The notes: a model not told the origin generated them from the sequence alone. DNA of 64,000 nucleotides from Cronobacter dublinensis subsp. dublinensis LMG 23823 (GCF_001277235.1 NZ_CP012266.1:4216001-4280000), one strand, 5' to 3'. Positions 53,778 through 63,322 are shown, counted from the stretch's first letter. A program made the numbers and translations.

Positions 53778-53806
53778 ATATTACTGCGCACCCTAATTCC
53801 CGTCAA
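53778..53806 (-). promoter_or_regulatory. Sigma-70 promoter of tRNA-Pro with GC-rich discriminator
   Basis: On the minus strand: TTGACG (53806-53801), 17 bases, TAATAT (53783-53778), then GCGCCCCG. The spacing is ideal and the GC-rich discriminator is typical of stringently controlled stable-RNA promoters. Confidence 0.88.
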
Positions 53807-53856
53807 TCCCTTACGTTAAAAAAGCCGTTCGATCGCCTGAAAAGCCAGCGATATGG

Positions 53857-55536
53857 CTATTTTGTCGCAGCTGGAACGTGACACCAGTTGTTGTTCTGGT
53901 TGATACCGCCGTCCGGCGACTGGTATCCGAGACAGCCCATAATGGTGTCGAACAGCTCTACGTGGCGATGCGGACGCTTCTGCTGCGCCTGCAGTTTAAG
54001 CTGCGCGAACGCCTGCGCGTGCTGCGGGTCGGCCAGATAGCTGTCAGACATCCAGACCATCATCGGCACGCGGAACTGCTCCGGCGGCGCAATATTGCGC
54101 GGCGTGCCGTGCAGATGCTCTTTCTCGTTGATCGACTCGCCGTGATCCGCCGCGTAAAAGACAATCGCTTTCTTGTTACGCACCTGGTCGATGACATCGG
54201 CGATAAAGCTGTCGACGTACAGTACCGAGTTATCGTACGCGTTAATCAGCTCCTCGCGGCTACAGCCAGAGTCAACGCCCATGCACTCCGGCTGCCAGCG
54301 CGCAAAACTGCGCGGATAACGCTGCACATAGTTATAGTGCGAGCCTTTGGTATGCAGAATGATGAGATGCTTGCCCTTCTCGTGGTTAGAGAGTGAGTTT
54401 TTCATCTCATCCACCAGCAGCATGTCGTCCACCTGCTTACCGCGGTTGCGCGGCTCGGCGCCAATCTGCTCGCGGTAGGCGATGTTGTCCGCCATGGTGT
54501 TGCTGTAGAACCACATCTCGCTCTGCATCGCATAGAGATCGGAGCTAAAGCCTAACTGCTTAAGCACAGAGAAAACGTTCTGCTCTTTCAGGGTGCGCTG
54601 CGGGTTATCCTCCGCGCCACCTTCACGAACAAACATGCAGCGCAGCGACAGCTTGGTCGCCGTGTCGCATGACTCGCCGCGAAACGCCGCCAGGTTTTTC
54701 TCCTGCGCGAGTTTCGGCGTGGTATTGCGGTCATAGCCGAGCATGCCCATGTGATCCCAGCGCGTGGTTTCACCGATGATAAACACCACGTAAGTGTCAT
54801 CAATGCCCTGCGGGGCCTGCCAGGTGAATTTTTTGGCCGGGTTCAGCAGCGATTTGTTATCGCTTGATTCATCGACCTGCGCCCAGGCGTACAGCCCCAG
54901 CGCGGAGAGCCAGTTAGACGGCAGGTAAGAGTTCGCCACCACGCCGCCGTAGCTCGGCATATCGACGCCAGAGGTGCGCTCTTCGTTCTTCTGCTGCAGA
55001 TCCAGCAGGCGAATCGGCGCCCAGACCAGCAGGCCCGCCACAATGACCACCGCCGCGCTTTTCAGGCGCTGATCGCGGGTGCGCAGCTGGCGCAGCAGCG
55101 TATCGCGGCAGCGGTTGCCCCAGATAAGCGTCAGCGGCACGATGCACACCAGCACCATCCAGACGATGAATTGCCAGCCCACCACTTCTTTAGAGAGATC
55201 GATATCGGTCGTCATAATCGACGCGATAATGCCGTAGCCAATGACCACATTTAAAAACGTCATGTAGTAACTGGCGGCGACCGAGAAAAGAACAACGAGC
55301 GTCGTCAGCACGCGCCAGACGCGTCGCCCGAACAGCGACAGCACGCGCAGCAGGAAGAACGTGACCAGCACGGTCGCCGCCAGCTCCACCACCATTGAAA
55401 CGCCGTTAACCCAGGTGAGATTTTGCGCATAACCATCAAAACGACGGTACAGCACCGCGCAGTTCAAAAACAGACCGATGTATACCGCCAACAGAAAGCT
55501 GAGTCTCTGCTGGGTCATCGAGAGGATGTATTTCAT
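53857..55536 (-). CDS. eptB: Kdo2-lipid A phosphoethanolamine 7''-transferase EptB
   Basis: 559 residues (E. coli 563). Five N-terminal membrane helices, then a periplasmic sulfatase-fold domain from about residue 240. The nucleophile Thr lies in GETTRWDHMG, and metal residues in AADHGESI and HLHGTP. It adds phosphoethanolamine to the outer Kdo of LPS in a Ca-dependent way. ATG 55536 matches the family N terminus; the frame to 55575 was rejected. In E. coli it is under sigma-E and the sRNA MgrR; no such sites were identified here. Confidence 0.95.
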   Translation of the reverse strand: MKYILSMTQQRLSFLLAVYIGLFLNCAVLYRRFDGYAQNLTWVNGVSMVVELAATVLVTFFLLRVLSLFGRRVWRVLTTLVVLFSVAASYYMTFLNVVIGYGIIASIMTTDIDLSKEVVGWQFIVWMVLVCIVPLTLIWGNRCRDTLLRQLRTRDQRLKSAAVVIVAGLLVWAPIRLLDLQQKNEERTSGVDMPSYGGVVANSYLPSNWLSALGLYAWAQVDESSDNKSLLNPAKKFTWQAPQGIDDTYVVFIIGETTRWDHMGMLGYDRNTTPKLAQEKNLAAFRGESCDTATKLSLRCMFVREGGAEDNPQRTLKEQNVFSVLKQLGFSSDLYAMQSEMWFYSNTMADNIAYREQIGAEPRNRGKQVDDMLLVDEMKNSLSNHEKGKHLIILHTKGSHYNYVQRYPRSFARWQPECMGVDSGCSREELINAYDNSVLYVDSFIADVIDQVRNKKAIVFYAADHGESINEKEHLHGTPRNIAPPEQFRVPMMVWMSDSYLADPQHAQAFAQLKLQAQQKRPHRHVELFDTIMGCLGYQSPDGGINQNNNWCHVPAATK

Positions 55537-55755
55537 GCAAACCGTCCAGGCAAAGCAGGCACTAAAACCCTTCACCCAAAAAATGAAAAAAGAATGTATT
55601 TGTAACGACCGTGAGGGAATCAGGTGATTCTTAACTCAGACGCGAGGAAGTAGACCACAGATGCGGGAAAAAGTGCGGGCTTTTAGGGCGGCCCGGCGCC
55701 TATTTACAAAAATATGAGGCCGGAACCGCATTTTACTTACGTCACGCGCGACCCG

Positions 55756-56187
55756 TTAGTCGGTAATCACGTTCAGCTTAACGTCGATATTGCCGCGGGT
55801 GGCATTAGAGTACGGACAAACGATGTGCGCTTTCTGCACCAGTTCTTCCGCTTCCGCGCGATCCATGCCCGGCAGATGAATATCGAGCTGGGCTTCAATG
55901 CCAAAGCCGGTCGGCAGCGGGCCAATCCCCACCTGACCTTCGATAAAGGCTTCCTGTGGCACTTTCTTTTTCTCCTGCGCGGCGACATGTTTCAGCGCGC
56001 CCAGGAAACAGGCGGAATAGCCCGCAGCAAAGAGCTGTTCGGGGTTGGTCACCTGACCGCCCGCGCCGCCCATCTCTTTCGGCACGCCGAGTTTCACATC
56101 CAGCACGCCGTCATCAGACGTTGCCCGGCCATCGCGGCCGCCAGTTGCTTTCGCTTTTGCGCGATAAACCACTTTTTCTAAGGACAT
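55756..56187 (-). CDS. ohr: Organic hydroperoxide resistance protein Ohr
   Basis: 143 residues, OsmC/Ohr fold. The two active cysteines are Cys60 (GYSACF) and Cys124 (VCPYS), and Arg/Glu partners are expected in RDGRATSDDG and the EAL-like central helix. It reduces fatty-acid and other organic hydroperoxides with lipoyl-type donors. GGAG-type site lies before the ATG (AAGGAGAAT). No ohrR regulator gene lies nearby. Confidence 0.93.
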   Translation of the reverse strand: MSLEKVVYRAKAKATGGRDGRATSDDGVLDVKLGVPKEMGGAGGQVTNPEQLFAAGYSACFLGALKHVAAQEKKKVPQEAFIEGQVGIGPLPTGFGIEAQLDIHLPGMDRAEAEELVQKAHIVCPYSNATRGNIDVKLNVITD

Positions 56188-56305
56188 CTTATTCTCCTTT
56201 GTGTTGGCAATCACAGCTAGTAAGCATAGAACGTCTGAGCGAACTGGGGAGAAAGTGAGAATAATCGGGAAACAGCGCCGCCGCGGGGAGCGGCGGCGAA
56301 GGCAA

Positions 56306-57514
56306 TCAGGCGCGGGCATGCTCCCACGTTTCGCGGCGCGGCTGGCGAATGGTGGTGGAGATGGCCAGCGACACAATCAGCAGCGCGAAGATAACGCAGA
56401 AGGTGACGTAAAAGCCGCCGAACAGCGAGGCGATAATCGAGCCGCAGATGCTGCCGATACCGAAGCCGAGATAAATCACGCCATAGTTTTTAGCGAGATT
56501 ATTCAGCCCGAAGAAATCGCTGACCAGCGACGGATACACCGTGATGGTGCCGCCGAAGTTAAACGCCACGCAGGCGATAGCCGCGAAGAACGTCACTTCA
56601 TTGAGCGGAGCGAACAGCAGCGCCGCCATGCCGACCAGCGACACCACCTGCCCCATCGTAATGACGCGAATGCGCGGCATTTTATCGGAGAGAATGCCGA
56701 GCGCCAGACGGCCCGCCAGGTTGGCGATGGAGATAACGGTCACGGCGTTCGCGGCGGTCGCGGCGTCAAGACGCACCATGCCCTGCGCGATATCTTTGGC
56801 GACGCCAATCACGTAAAGGCCGCTCATGCAGGCGGTCAGGAACATCAACGCGAGCATCCAGTACTGCGGTTTACGCATCGACTCGGCAAGGCTGTAATCG
56901 CGTGCGCCTTCGCCTGCGCCGTTGCCCGCGCTGGCAGGCTGTTGCGGCGCGTCTTTCATCAGCAGCGCGCCGCCGATTATCATGATCATCACCATGCCGC
57001 CCCAGATAATAAACGTGTGCTCAAGCCCGACGGACGCCAGCAGATGGCTGTCGATAAATTTAAAGCCGAGGCTGCCAAGGCCATACGAGCCGATGGAAAA
57101 CGCGGAGATAAGCCCTTTGCGCTCCGGGAACCACTTCACGCAGTTAGAGAGCGTCAGCAGATAACCGGCGCCATCCGCAAGCCCCACCAACACGCCGGCG
57201 CTCAGCCAGAGCATCAGCAGATTGCTGGCGTGGGAGGTTAACACCAGGCCCAAACCCAGCAGCACGCCGGAGGCGATGGTGACGCGTTTCACGCCGAAGC
57301 GCTCCTGCAACTTACCGGCTACCGATGACGACAGCGCCAGCCCCAGGCTCAACAGCCCGAAGGAAAACGCCACCTGGCTTACCGGCTCGTCGAGTTTTTG
57401 CGACAGCGCGCCGTTAAACAGGCTCCAGGTATAAACCGAGCCCAGCGCGAACTGGGTCACAATGGTGCCCACCAGGGTGAGCCACCGGGTACGCTGTTGA
57501 ATGGAGGTATTCAT
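56306..57514 (-). CDS. yhjX: MFS transporter YhjX (pyruvate-responsive)
   Basis: 402 residues, same length as E. coli YhjX, member of the oxalate:formate antiporter branch of the MFS with twelve helices (TQFALGSVYTWSLFNGAL, GAGYLLTLSNCVKWFPERKG). In E. coli it is strongly induced through the YpdA/YpdB two-component system when pyruvate appears, and is taken to be a pyruvate transporter or pyruvate-related exporter. Tandem YpdB-like sites are found upstream. Confidence 0.94.
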   Translation of the reverse strand: MNTSIQQRTRWLTLVGTIVTQFALGSVYTWSLFNGALSQKLDEPVSQVAFSFGLLSLGLALSSSVAGKLQERFGVKRVTIASGVLLGLGLVLTSHASNLLMLWLSAGVLVGLADGAGYLLTLSNCVKWFPERKGLISAFSIGSYGLGSLGFKFIDSHLLASVGLEHTFIIWGGMVMIMIIGGALLMKDAPQQPASAGNGAGEGARDYSLAESMRKPQYWMLALMFLTACMSGLYVIGVAKDIAQGMVRLDAATAANAVTVISIANLAGRLALGILSDKMPRIRVITMGQVVSLVGMAALLFAPLNEVTFFAAIACVAFNFGGTITVYPSLVSDFFGLNNLAKNYGVIYLGFGIGSICGSIIASLFGGFYVTFCVIFALLIVSLAISTTIRQPRRETWEHARA

Positions 57515-57594
57515 GGTTGTTATCCCAAAGAAAAGAAGAAAGCTTCACTACCTGCAACGATAGCGAAACCCCTACTTTTCCGGGGGAAAACGGC

Positions 57595-57625
57595 ATGAGA
57601 TGCCGCAGGCGCGGAATGAACTGCC
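57595..57625 (-). promoter_or_regulatory. Tandem YpdB binding sites upstream of yhjX
   Basis: Minus strand: GGCAGTTCAT, exactly 11 bases, GGCATCTCAT. The known E. coli YpdB target is GGCATTTCAT-N11-GGCATTTCAT; each half differs by one base and the spacing is exact. It lies about 80 bases before the yhjX start. Confidence 0.85.
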
Positions 57626-57669
57626 GCGTAAAAGGCATGGATGACCTTGAACGGGCGGGAAATACCGCT

Positions 57670-58302
57670 CTAAAACGTCGCGCTGACGCCGAGATTGTAC
57701 ATTTGCGCGTCATTTTCGCTCAGTCGACCTTCCGCCTGGGAGAATGACGCCCAGGCCGCGACATGCTTGTTAATCGGCATATCGGCCCCGAATGAGACAT
57801 CCATCCACGAGCCATACTGGCTGCCCGGCAGCAGCGGCTGCATATTCCACAGCGGATCGCCGTGCTGCTGGTTATAGCTGACCTGCGCCCACGGGCGGAC
57901 CGCGCCAAAGCGGGAATCGAGACGCCAGCCGAGCGAGCCGACGCTCGGATGCCAGTAAGCGTCGTCCGCGCTCTGGCCGTTCTCCTGAACGGGAAGCCCG
58001 CTGGCCTCGCGCCGCCAGCCCGCCACCGGGCGCACCGTCACGGGCAGCGGCAACGACAGGTTCAGTCCCATTGGTGTGACTTGCGCCTCGTCGCGCTGCG
58101 TCTTCGCCACCCGTTCAGCCAGGATCTCCTCATAGCGAGGGGTGCGATCGCTGTCCCACGTATAACGTTCAGAGGTGTTACTCTGAGGGTCAACAGCGAT
58201 ATATTCCTGTTGCCAGGCGTGAGCCGCCTGCGTAAAAACCAGAGACCACAAAAGCACCGCCGCGCGTCGAAACGCATGGCGTCCAGAGATTGTTATCATC
58301 AT
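57670..58302 (-). CDS. yhjY: Outer-membrane beta-barrel-like protein YhjY
   Basis: 210 residues. A signal peptide (ending AHA, about residue 29) is followed by a short helical stretch and a set of amphipathic aromatic strands (WRLDSRFGAVRPWAQVSYNQQ, SWMDVSFGADM, AAWASFSQAE) closing with a terminal Phe (LGVSATF), a typical outer-membrane barrel end. It is similar in place and type to E. coli YhjY (232), an autotransporter-barrel-like protein of unknown function. ATG 58302 has GGAG eight bases upstream. Confidence 0.8.
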   Translation of the reverse strand: MMITISGRHAFRRAAVLLWSLVFTQAAHAWQQEYIAVDPQSNTSERYTWDSDRTPRYEEILAERVAKTQRDEAQVTPMGLNLSLPLPVTVRPVAGWRREASGLPVQENGQSADDAYWHPSVGSLGWRLDSRFGAVRPWAQVSYNQQHGDPLWNMQPLLPGSQYGSWMDVSFGADMPINKHVAAWASFSQAEGRLSENDAQMYNLGVSATF

Positions 58303-58457
58303 CAAAGCGACTCCAGAAAAGAGCCGGTTCCGGCAGTTTTTATTGGCTTTATTAGCGGAAATGCGAATAACCCTGAATTAACTATTGTCTCTTTATTCGC
58401 TACGTCAAGCCGCTTCAGAATATCGCTACGATGTTTATGACCACGAGGAAAATGCAG

Positions 58458-59021
58458 ATGGAACGTTGCGGTTGGGTCACACAGGATCCGCTTTATCTCG
58501 CCTATCACGATGAAGAGTGGGGCAAGCCTCAAAAAGATAACCACAAGCTGTTTGAGATGATCTGCCTCGAAGGTCAACAGGCGGGGCTGTCATGGATAAC
58601 CGTGCTGAAAAAACGCGAGCACTATCGCCGCTGTTTTCACGGATTTGACCCTCATGCGGTGGCGCAGATGGGGCCAGAGGCGGTAGACGCGCTAGTGCTG
58701 GAGCCGGGGATTATTCGCCATCGCGGTAAAATCGAGGCGATTATCGCCAACGCGCGGGCGTATCTCGCCATGCAGGCGCAGGGGGAGGATTTCGCCACGT
58801 TTGTCTGGTCGTTCGTCGGCGGCGCGCCAAGGATAAATTCCCCCGCCACGCTCGCGCAGGTGCCGGTCACCACGCAGGAGGCGCTGGCGCTCTCAAAGGC
58901 GCTGAAAAAACGGGGCTTTAAGTTTGTCGGCCCGACCATTTGTTACTCCTTCATGCAGGCCTGCGGGCTGGTGAACGATCATCTCGCAGGCTGCGGCTGC
59001 CACCCGCAGAACCGCCCGTGA
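58458..59021 (+). CDS. tag: 3-methyladenine DNA glycosylase I
   Basis: 187 residues, same length as E. coli Tag. It excises 3-methyladenine from alkylated DNA, constitutively. The zinc site Cys4, His17 and the C-terminal HLAGCGC block, the base-pocket Glu38 in FEMICLEGQQAGLSW, and KRGFKFVGPTICYSFMQA are conserved. Two ATGs are near; 58458 has GAGGA at eight bases and fits the family, 58452 is the alternative. It overlaps yiaC by GTGA. Confidence 0.96.
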   Translation: MERCGWVTQDPLYLAYHDEEWGKPQKDNHKLFEMICLEGQQAGLSWITVLKKREHYRRCFHGFDPHAVAQMGPEAVDALVLEPGIIRHRGKIEAIIANARAYLAMQAQGEDFATFVWSFVGGAPRINSPATLAQVPVTTQEALALSKALKKRGFKFVGPTICYSFMQACGLVNDHLAGCGCHPQNRP

Positions 59022-59458
59022 TCCGCGCGCAACGCCCTGCCGACCGCGAACGCGTGCTCGCGCTGTGGCTTGCCAGCACCACCGCCGGGCATCCGTTCAT
59101 TCGCCCCGACTACTGGCGCGCCAGCCTGCCGATAGTGCGTGATGTCTATCTGCCCGGCGCCTGCACCTGGGTGGAAGAAGAAAACGACGCGCTGCGCGGG
59201 TTTATCAGCGTGATGCATGAGAAATTCATCGGCGCGCTGTTTGTCGCACCCGCGTGGGCGGGAAAAGGCATCGGCACCGCCCTGCTCACGCATGTGCAGT
59301 CGCAGTACGACACGCTGAATCTTGAGGTCTACCAGAAAAACACCCGGGCGGTGAATTTCTATCACGCCCGGGGGTTTCGTATTGAAGAAAGCGCGTGGCA
59401 GGAAGAGACCGGCCACCCGACGTGGATTATGCGCTGGCAGGCGGATCAAACGCCGTAA
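59018..59458 (+). CDS. yiaC: Protein lysine acetyltransferase YiaC (GNAT)
   Basis: 146 residues, same length as E. coli YiaC, a GNAT enzyme shown to acetylate protein lysines. Acetyl-CoA loop AGKGIGTAL near residue 87 and the NLEVYQKNTRAVNFYHARGF block are present. The start is GTG at 59018, overlapping the tag stop codon (GTGA), so translation is coupled. The last 32 bases overlap the 3' end of the convergent bisC. Confidence 0.93.
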   Translation: MIRAQRPADRERVLALWLASTTAGHPFIRPDYWRASLPIVRDVYLPGACTWVEEENDALRGFISVMHEKFIGALFVAPAWAGKGIGTALLTHVQSQYDTLNLEVYQKNTRAVNFYHARGFRIEESAWQEETGHPTWIMRWQADQTP

Positions 59459-61760
59459 CGTCCGGCGCCGGGCCCGCGTATTTCTCCACGCGCACCAGCG
59501 AGGAGTTGGCCGCGCAGCCGTTGCCGAGCCGCGAAGTAGGAATATCGCGGGTCAGCACGTTCACCGCGCCGTTTTTACAAAGCCCCTGCTGCTGCCAGTC
59601 GAAATCGGGCCACGCGCCCTGATGCAGGCAAATGACGCCCGGTTTAATGCCGTCTGTCACTACCGCGCCGGCCAGCACCTGACCGCGATCGTTCCACACG
59701 CGCACCAGATCGCCATTATTGATACCGCGTTTACGGGCGTCGTCCGGGTGCAGCGTCACCGGCTCGCGTCCGGCCACGGCATAACGCTCGCGCAGCACTG
59801 AGTAGTTGAGCTGGCTGTGCAGGCGGTGCGCCGGGTGCGACGAGAGCAGTTGTAGCTCGTCCGGCTGCGCATTGCCGTGCCACTCGTCCGGCTCAAGCCA
59901 GGTCGGGTGCGGCGGGCAGTCGGCGTAGCCGAAGCTCGCGATCCGCGCGGAGTAGATTTCGATTTTACCGCTCGGCGTGCTGAGCGGGTTCGCCGCCGGA
60001 TCGGCGCGAAACGCGCCAAAGCGGACAAATTCGGCGTTTTTCGGGTTTTCCGGCATCTCGATTATCTGGTTCGCTGCCCAGAAATCGGCGAAATCCGGCA
60101 GCGTCACCTGCTGGGCCGCGCCGCGTTCGCGGGCGATGTTATAAAACGTCTCCAGCCACTCAAGCTCGCTTTTGCCTTCGGTGAAACGCTCACGCCCGCC
60201 GGTCTCCCAGCGTTCAGAAAGCTCGGCGAAAATGTCGAAATCGTTGCGCGCCTCATACTGCGGCGGCACGACCTGCTTCATCGGCACCATATGCTGGTTG
60301 CTGTAGTCGCCGGTCATAGTCATGTCGTTGCGTTCAAAAGACGTCGTCACCGGCAGCACGATATCGGCGTGCTTCGCGGCCGCCGTCCAGAAGCATTCGG
60401 AAATCACCACCAGCTCCGGCTTCTGCCACGCTTTGATAAGGCGGTGCGTTTCCTGATGATGGGTAAAGTTCGCGCCGCCGGCCCACCAGATAAAGCGGAT
60501 ATCCGGGAAGATGCGCGCCTGACCGTTATGCGGGTACTCGCCGCCAGGGTTTTCCAGCGCCTCGACAATGCGCGCCACCGGGATTTTATCCACCGCATCA
60601 GTGCCGCCTTCCACGCTGCCCTGCATTGACGCCAGCACCGCCGCGCGTCGCGTCGGGTTACCGCCGTTGGCGAAGTGATAAGAAAGCCCAAAGCCGCCGC
60701 CCGGCAGGCCAATCTGGCCGAGCATGGCCGCAAGCGTCACCAGCATCCAGTGTTTCTGCTCGCCATACTGCTGGCGCTGCATGCCCCAGCCTGCCATGAG
60801 CATGGTGCGATTCTGGCTGAACAATTGCGCCAGCGCGCGGATGGTCGCGGCATCCACACCGCAAATCGCCGCCGCCCAGTCGGCGTCTTTCGGCGTGCCG
60901 TCGCGCTCGCCGGTGAGGTAGGCCGCAAACTGCGCGTAGCCGTGCGTGCAGGCGTTCAGGAAAGCCGTATCCTCCCAGCCGTTTTCTACCAGTGTATGGG
61001 CGATGCCGAGCATCAGCGCCACATCGGTGCCCATATGCGGGGCTATCCATTCCATGCGATCGCCGAAGAAATCGGCGGTTTCCGGGCGCATCGGGTTGAT
61101 GCAGATAAGTTTTTTGCCACTCTCTTTTAACTGTTCGAAATAGCCGATGCCCTGTTCATCAGAGGCGTTCCAGGCGATTTTCAGCGTGTTGAGCGGGTTG
61201 GCGCTCCACAGCACGACCACTTCGCTGTGCTCCAGCACCAGCGGCCAGCTCGTCTGCTGCTGATACACTTCGTTGCCGCCCAGCACATAGGGCATGATCA
61301 CCTGCGCCGCCCCCGTGGAGTAGTCGCCGAGATGACCGGTATAGCCGCCCGCGAGGCTCATGTAGCGTTGCAACAGCGTCGCGGCTTTATGCAGCACGCC
61401 GTTGGAGCGCCAGCCGTAGGAGCCTGCGAAAATCGACGACGGGCCGTAGCTTTCGCGAATACGCCGGTGCTGCTGGTCAATCAGACGCAGCGCTTCATCC
61501 CAGCTGATTTGTACAAACTCATCCTGCCCGCGCACGCCCTGCGGGCTGTCCGGCGAGGCGAGAAACCCCTTGCGCGCCATCGGATAGCGCACGCGCGCTT
61601 TGCTGTGTACCTGGTCCGGTACGGCGGTTTGCAGCGAATTCGGGTGACGCGTCGGCAGCGCGCCACGGGAGGACAGCACAGTTTCACCGTCGGTCTCGAC
61701 AACCATGGGGCCCCAGTGGGCAGCGGTAACGATGCGTTTTAAAGCAGATGGGTTAGCCAA
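59427..61760 (-). CDS. bisC: Biotin sulfoxide reductase BisC
   Basis: 777 residues, same length as E. coli BisC. It is a cytoplasmic molybdopterin (bis-MGD) enzyme of the DMSO-reductase family that reduces biotin sulfoxide and methionine sulfoxide. The Mo-ligand Ser lies in GDYSTGAAQ, with WSANPLNT, NPMRPET and C-terminal CLHQGAWPD / GNGCAANSS cofactor contacts. No Tat signal is seen, in line with a cytosolic enzyme. The start is TTG at 61760, supported by AGGAG seven bases upstream. Confidence 0.96.
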   Translation of the reverse strand: MANPSALKRIVTAAHWGPMVVETDGETVLSSRGALPTRHPNSLQTAVPDQVHSKARVRYPMARKGFLASPDSPQGVRGQDEFVQISWDEALRLIDQQHRRIRESYGPSSIFAGSYGWRSNGVLHKAATLLQRYMSLAGGYTGHLGDYSTGAAQVIMPYVLGGNEVYQQQTSWPLVLEHSEVVVLWSANPLNTLKIAWNASDEQGIGYFEQLKESGKKLICINPMRPETADFFGDRMEWIAPHMGTDVALMLGIAHTLVENGWEDTAFLNACTHGYAQFAAYLTGERDGTPKDADWAAAICGVDAATIRALAQLFSQNRTMLMAGWGMQRQQYGEQKHWMLVTLAAMLGQIGLPGGGFGLSYHFANGGNPTRRAAVLASMQGSVEGGTDAVDKIPVARIVEALENPGGEYPHNGQARIFPDIRFIWWAGGANFTHHQETHRLIKAWQKPELVVISECFWTAAAKHADIVLPVTTSFERNDMTMTGDYSNQHMVPMKQVVPPQYEARNDFDIFAELSERWETGGRERFTEGKSELEWLETFYNIARERGAAQQVTLPDFADFWAANQIIEMPENPKNAEFVRFGAFRADPAANPLSTPSGKIEIYSARIASFGYADCPPHPTWLEPDEWHGNAQPDELQLLSSHPAHRLHSQLNYSVLRERYAVAGREPVTLHPDDARKRGINNGDLVRVWNDRGQVLAGAVVTDGIKPGVICLHQGAWPDFDWQQQGLCKNGAVNVLTRDIPTSRLGNGCAANSSLVRVEKYAGPAPDVTAFDPPASA

Positions 61761-61939
61761 AACGGGCTCCTGACAGGCGTTTGCAGATGAGGCGGCGTGA
61801 GTCTGGTCACTTTGTCGCCGCTCGATTCGTTATGAATGACAAAATCGGAACACTACCCGGAATTTTCATCACATTCCCCCTTCATAATCAACCTCCGCCA
61901 CTCCGGGCGTACCAGAATTAAATTGAATAAGGATATGCG

Positions 61940-62602
61940 ATGAAAAAACGCATTATGTTAGTGGCCGCGGTTATCAGCGGCGCACTGGTTATATCGGGCT
62001 GCACCACTAACCCTTACACCGGCGAACGTGAAGCGGGTAAATCCGGCATCGGCGCGGGCATCGGCTCCGTCGTCGGCGCGGGCGTCGGGGTGCTTTCTTC
62101 CTCGAAAAAAGATCGCGGCAAAGGCGCGCTGATTGGCGCGGCGGCGGGCGCAGCGCTCGGCGGCGGCGTGGGATATTACATGGACGTGCAGGAAGCGAAG
62201 CTGCGCCAGAAAATGCAGGGCACCGGCGTCAGCGTTACCCGCAGCGGCGATAACATCATCCTGAATATGCCGAATAACGTTACCTTCGACAGCAGCCAGG
62301 CGAACCTGAAACCGGCAGGCGCCAACACCCTGACCGGCGTGGCGATGGTGCTGAAAGAGTACCCGAAAACCGCGGTGAATGTGGTGGGCTACACCGACAG
62401 CACCGGCGGACAGGCGCTGAACATGAAACTGTCGCAGCAGCGCGCAGAGAGCGTGGCCAGCGCCCTTATTACCCAGGGCGTCGCCGCCAACCGTATCCGC
62501 ACCAGCGGCATGGGCCCGGCGAACCCGGTTGCCAGCAACAGCACCGAAGAGGGTAAAGCACAGAACCGCCGCGTGGAAATCACGCTGAGTCCGTTACAGT
62601 AA
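61940..62602 (+). CDS. yiaD: OmpA-like outer-membrane lipoprotein YiaD
   Basis: 220 residues (E. coli 219). A lipobox LVISGC (Cys21) ends the signal peptide. A glycine-zipper region (about 38-80, GIGAGIGSVVGAGVG and GAAAGAALGGGVG) is followed by an OmpA/peptidoglycan-binding domain (about 105-218) with NVVGYTDSTG and KAQNRRVEI, the peptidoglycan contact. E. coli YiaD was found as a multicopy suppressor of a bamD mutant. Confidence 0.95.
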   Translation: MKKRIMLVAAVISGALVISGCTTNPYTGEREAGKSGIGAGIGSVVGAGVGVLSSSKKDRGKGALIGAAAGAALGGGVGYYMDVQEAKLRQKMQGTGVSVTRSGDNIILNMPNNVTFDSSQANLKPAGANTLTGVAMVLKEYPKTAVNVVGYTDSTGGQALNMKLSQQRAESVASALITQGVAANRIRTSGMGPANPVASNSTEEGKAQNRRVEITLSPLQ

Positions 62603-62608
62603 CGGCCA

Positions 62609-62641
62609 GCCGCCTCGCCGGAATATGCCCGGTGAGGCGGC
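62609..62641. repeat. REP-like palindrome after yiaD
   Basis: GCCGCCTCGCCGG, short spacer, CCCGGTGAGGCGGC forms a strong hairpin between the convergent yiaD and zinT genes. Without a T-run it is a REP-type element rather than a classic terminator. Confidence 0.7.
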
Positions 62642-62649
62642 ATCACACC

Positions 62650-63288
62650 TTAGTGGTGCAGCATTTCGTCGACGATCTGTGCTTTGCTGAGCTGATACGG
62701 GTAGTAGGTCGGCCAGTTATCCATCTCTTTTAGCAACGCCTCCTGCGAGGTATTGCCCATATAGATATGAAAATGCGCGGACTGGCGCGGCGCGATCGTG
62801 TGATCGCTGAATTGCACGAATTTCGGCGCTTTTGACGCGCTGTCGGTACATTCAAACAGGTAGCGCACGCCTTTTTTGCCCGAGACGTAATGCAGGATCT
62901 TATAGCCGTTATATTTGTATTCACAGGCGTTCACGGTATCGCCCACGTGAAACTCCATCACGTTGTTTTCAATGCCAATCATCTCCACATTCGTGGCGTA
63001 GCCTTTTTTGTAATACGTGCGATATTCCTCGACGGTTTTGCCGCCTTCTTTCGCTTTCTTCGCCAGCACCGGGTCTAAATCGCCGCTTAAAAGATACGGA
63101 TAAATCGACTGCCAGACGCCGTCCCAGTTGCTGAGGGGGCGATCTTTGACGTCGTTATCGTTAAACACCCCTTCGCTGGCCTGTCGCTCCGCCTCGGTCA
63201 ACGGCGTGCCGTGATGATGCCCGTGGGCCACGCTTTGGGTGCTGGTCAGCACAAGCCCCATTCCCAGTAATAAGGCTAACGTTTTCAT
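62650..63288 (-). CDS. zinT: Periplasmic zinc/cadmium-binding protein ZinT
   Basis: 212 residues. A signal peptide (about 1-21, ending AHG side) leads to a His-rich start (HGHHHG) and the lipocalin-like ZinT fold with NWDGVWQSIYPYLLSGDLDP, KGYATNVEMIGIE, the paired cysteines of NACEYKY and LFECTD, and SAHFHIYMGN whose histidines bind zinc. It hands zinc to ZnuA under shortage. ATG 63288 has AGGAG upstream; a GTG three codons earlier was not chosen. A Zur-type palindrome lies upstream. Confidence 0.95.
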   Translation of the reverse strand: MKTLALLLGMGLVLTSTQSVAHGHHHGTPLTEAERQASEGVFNDNDVKDRPLSNWDGVWQSIYPYLLSGDLDPVLAKKAKEGGKTVEEYRTYYKKGYATNVEMIGIENNVMEFHVGDTVNACEYKYNGYKILHYVSGKKGVRYLFECTDSASKAPKFVQFSDHTIAPRQSAHFHIYMGNTSQEALLKEMDNWPTYYPYQLSKAQIVDEMLHH

Positions 63289-63322
63289 TACTCTCACTCT
63301 CCTGTGTCATCGGCGGTCATGA

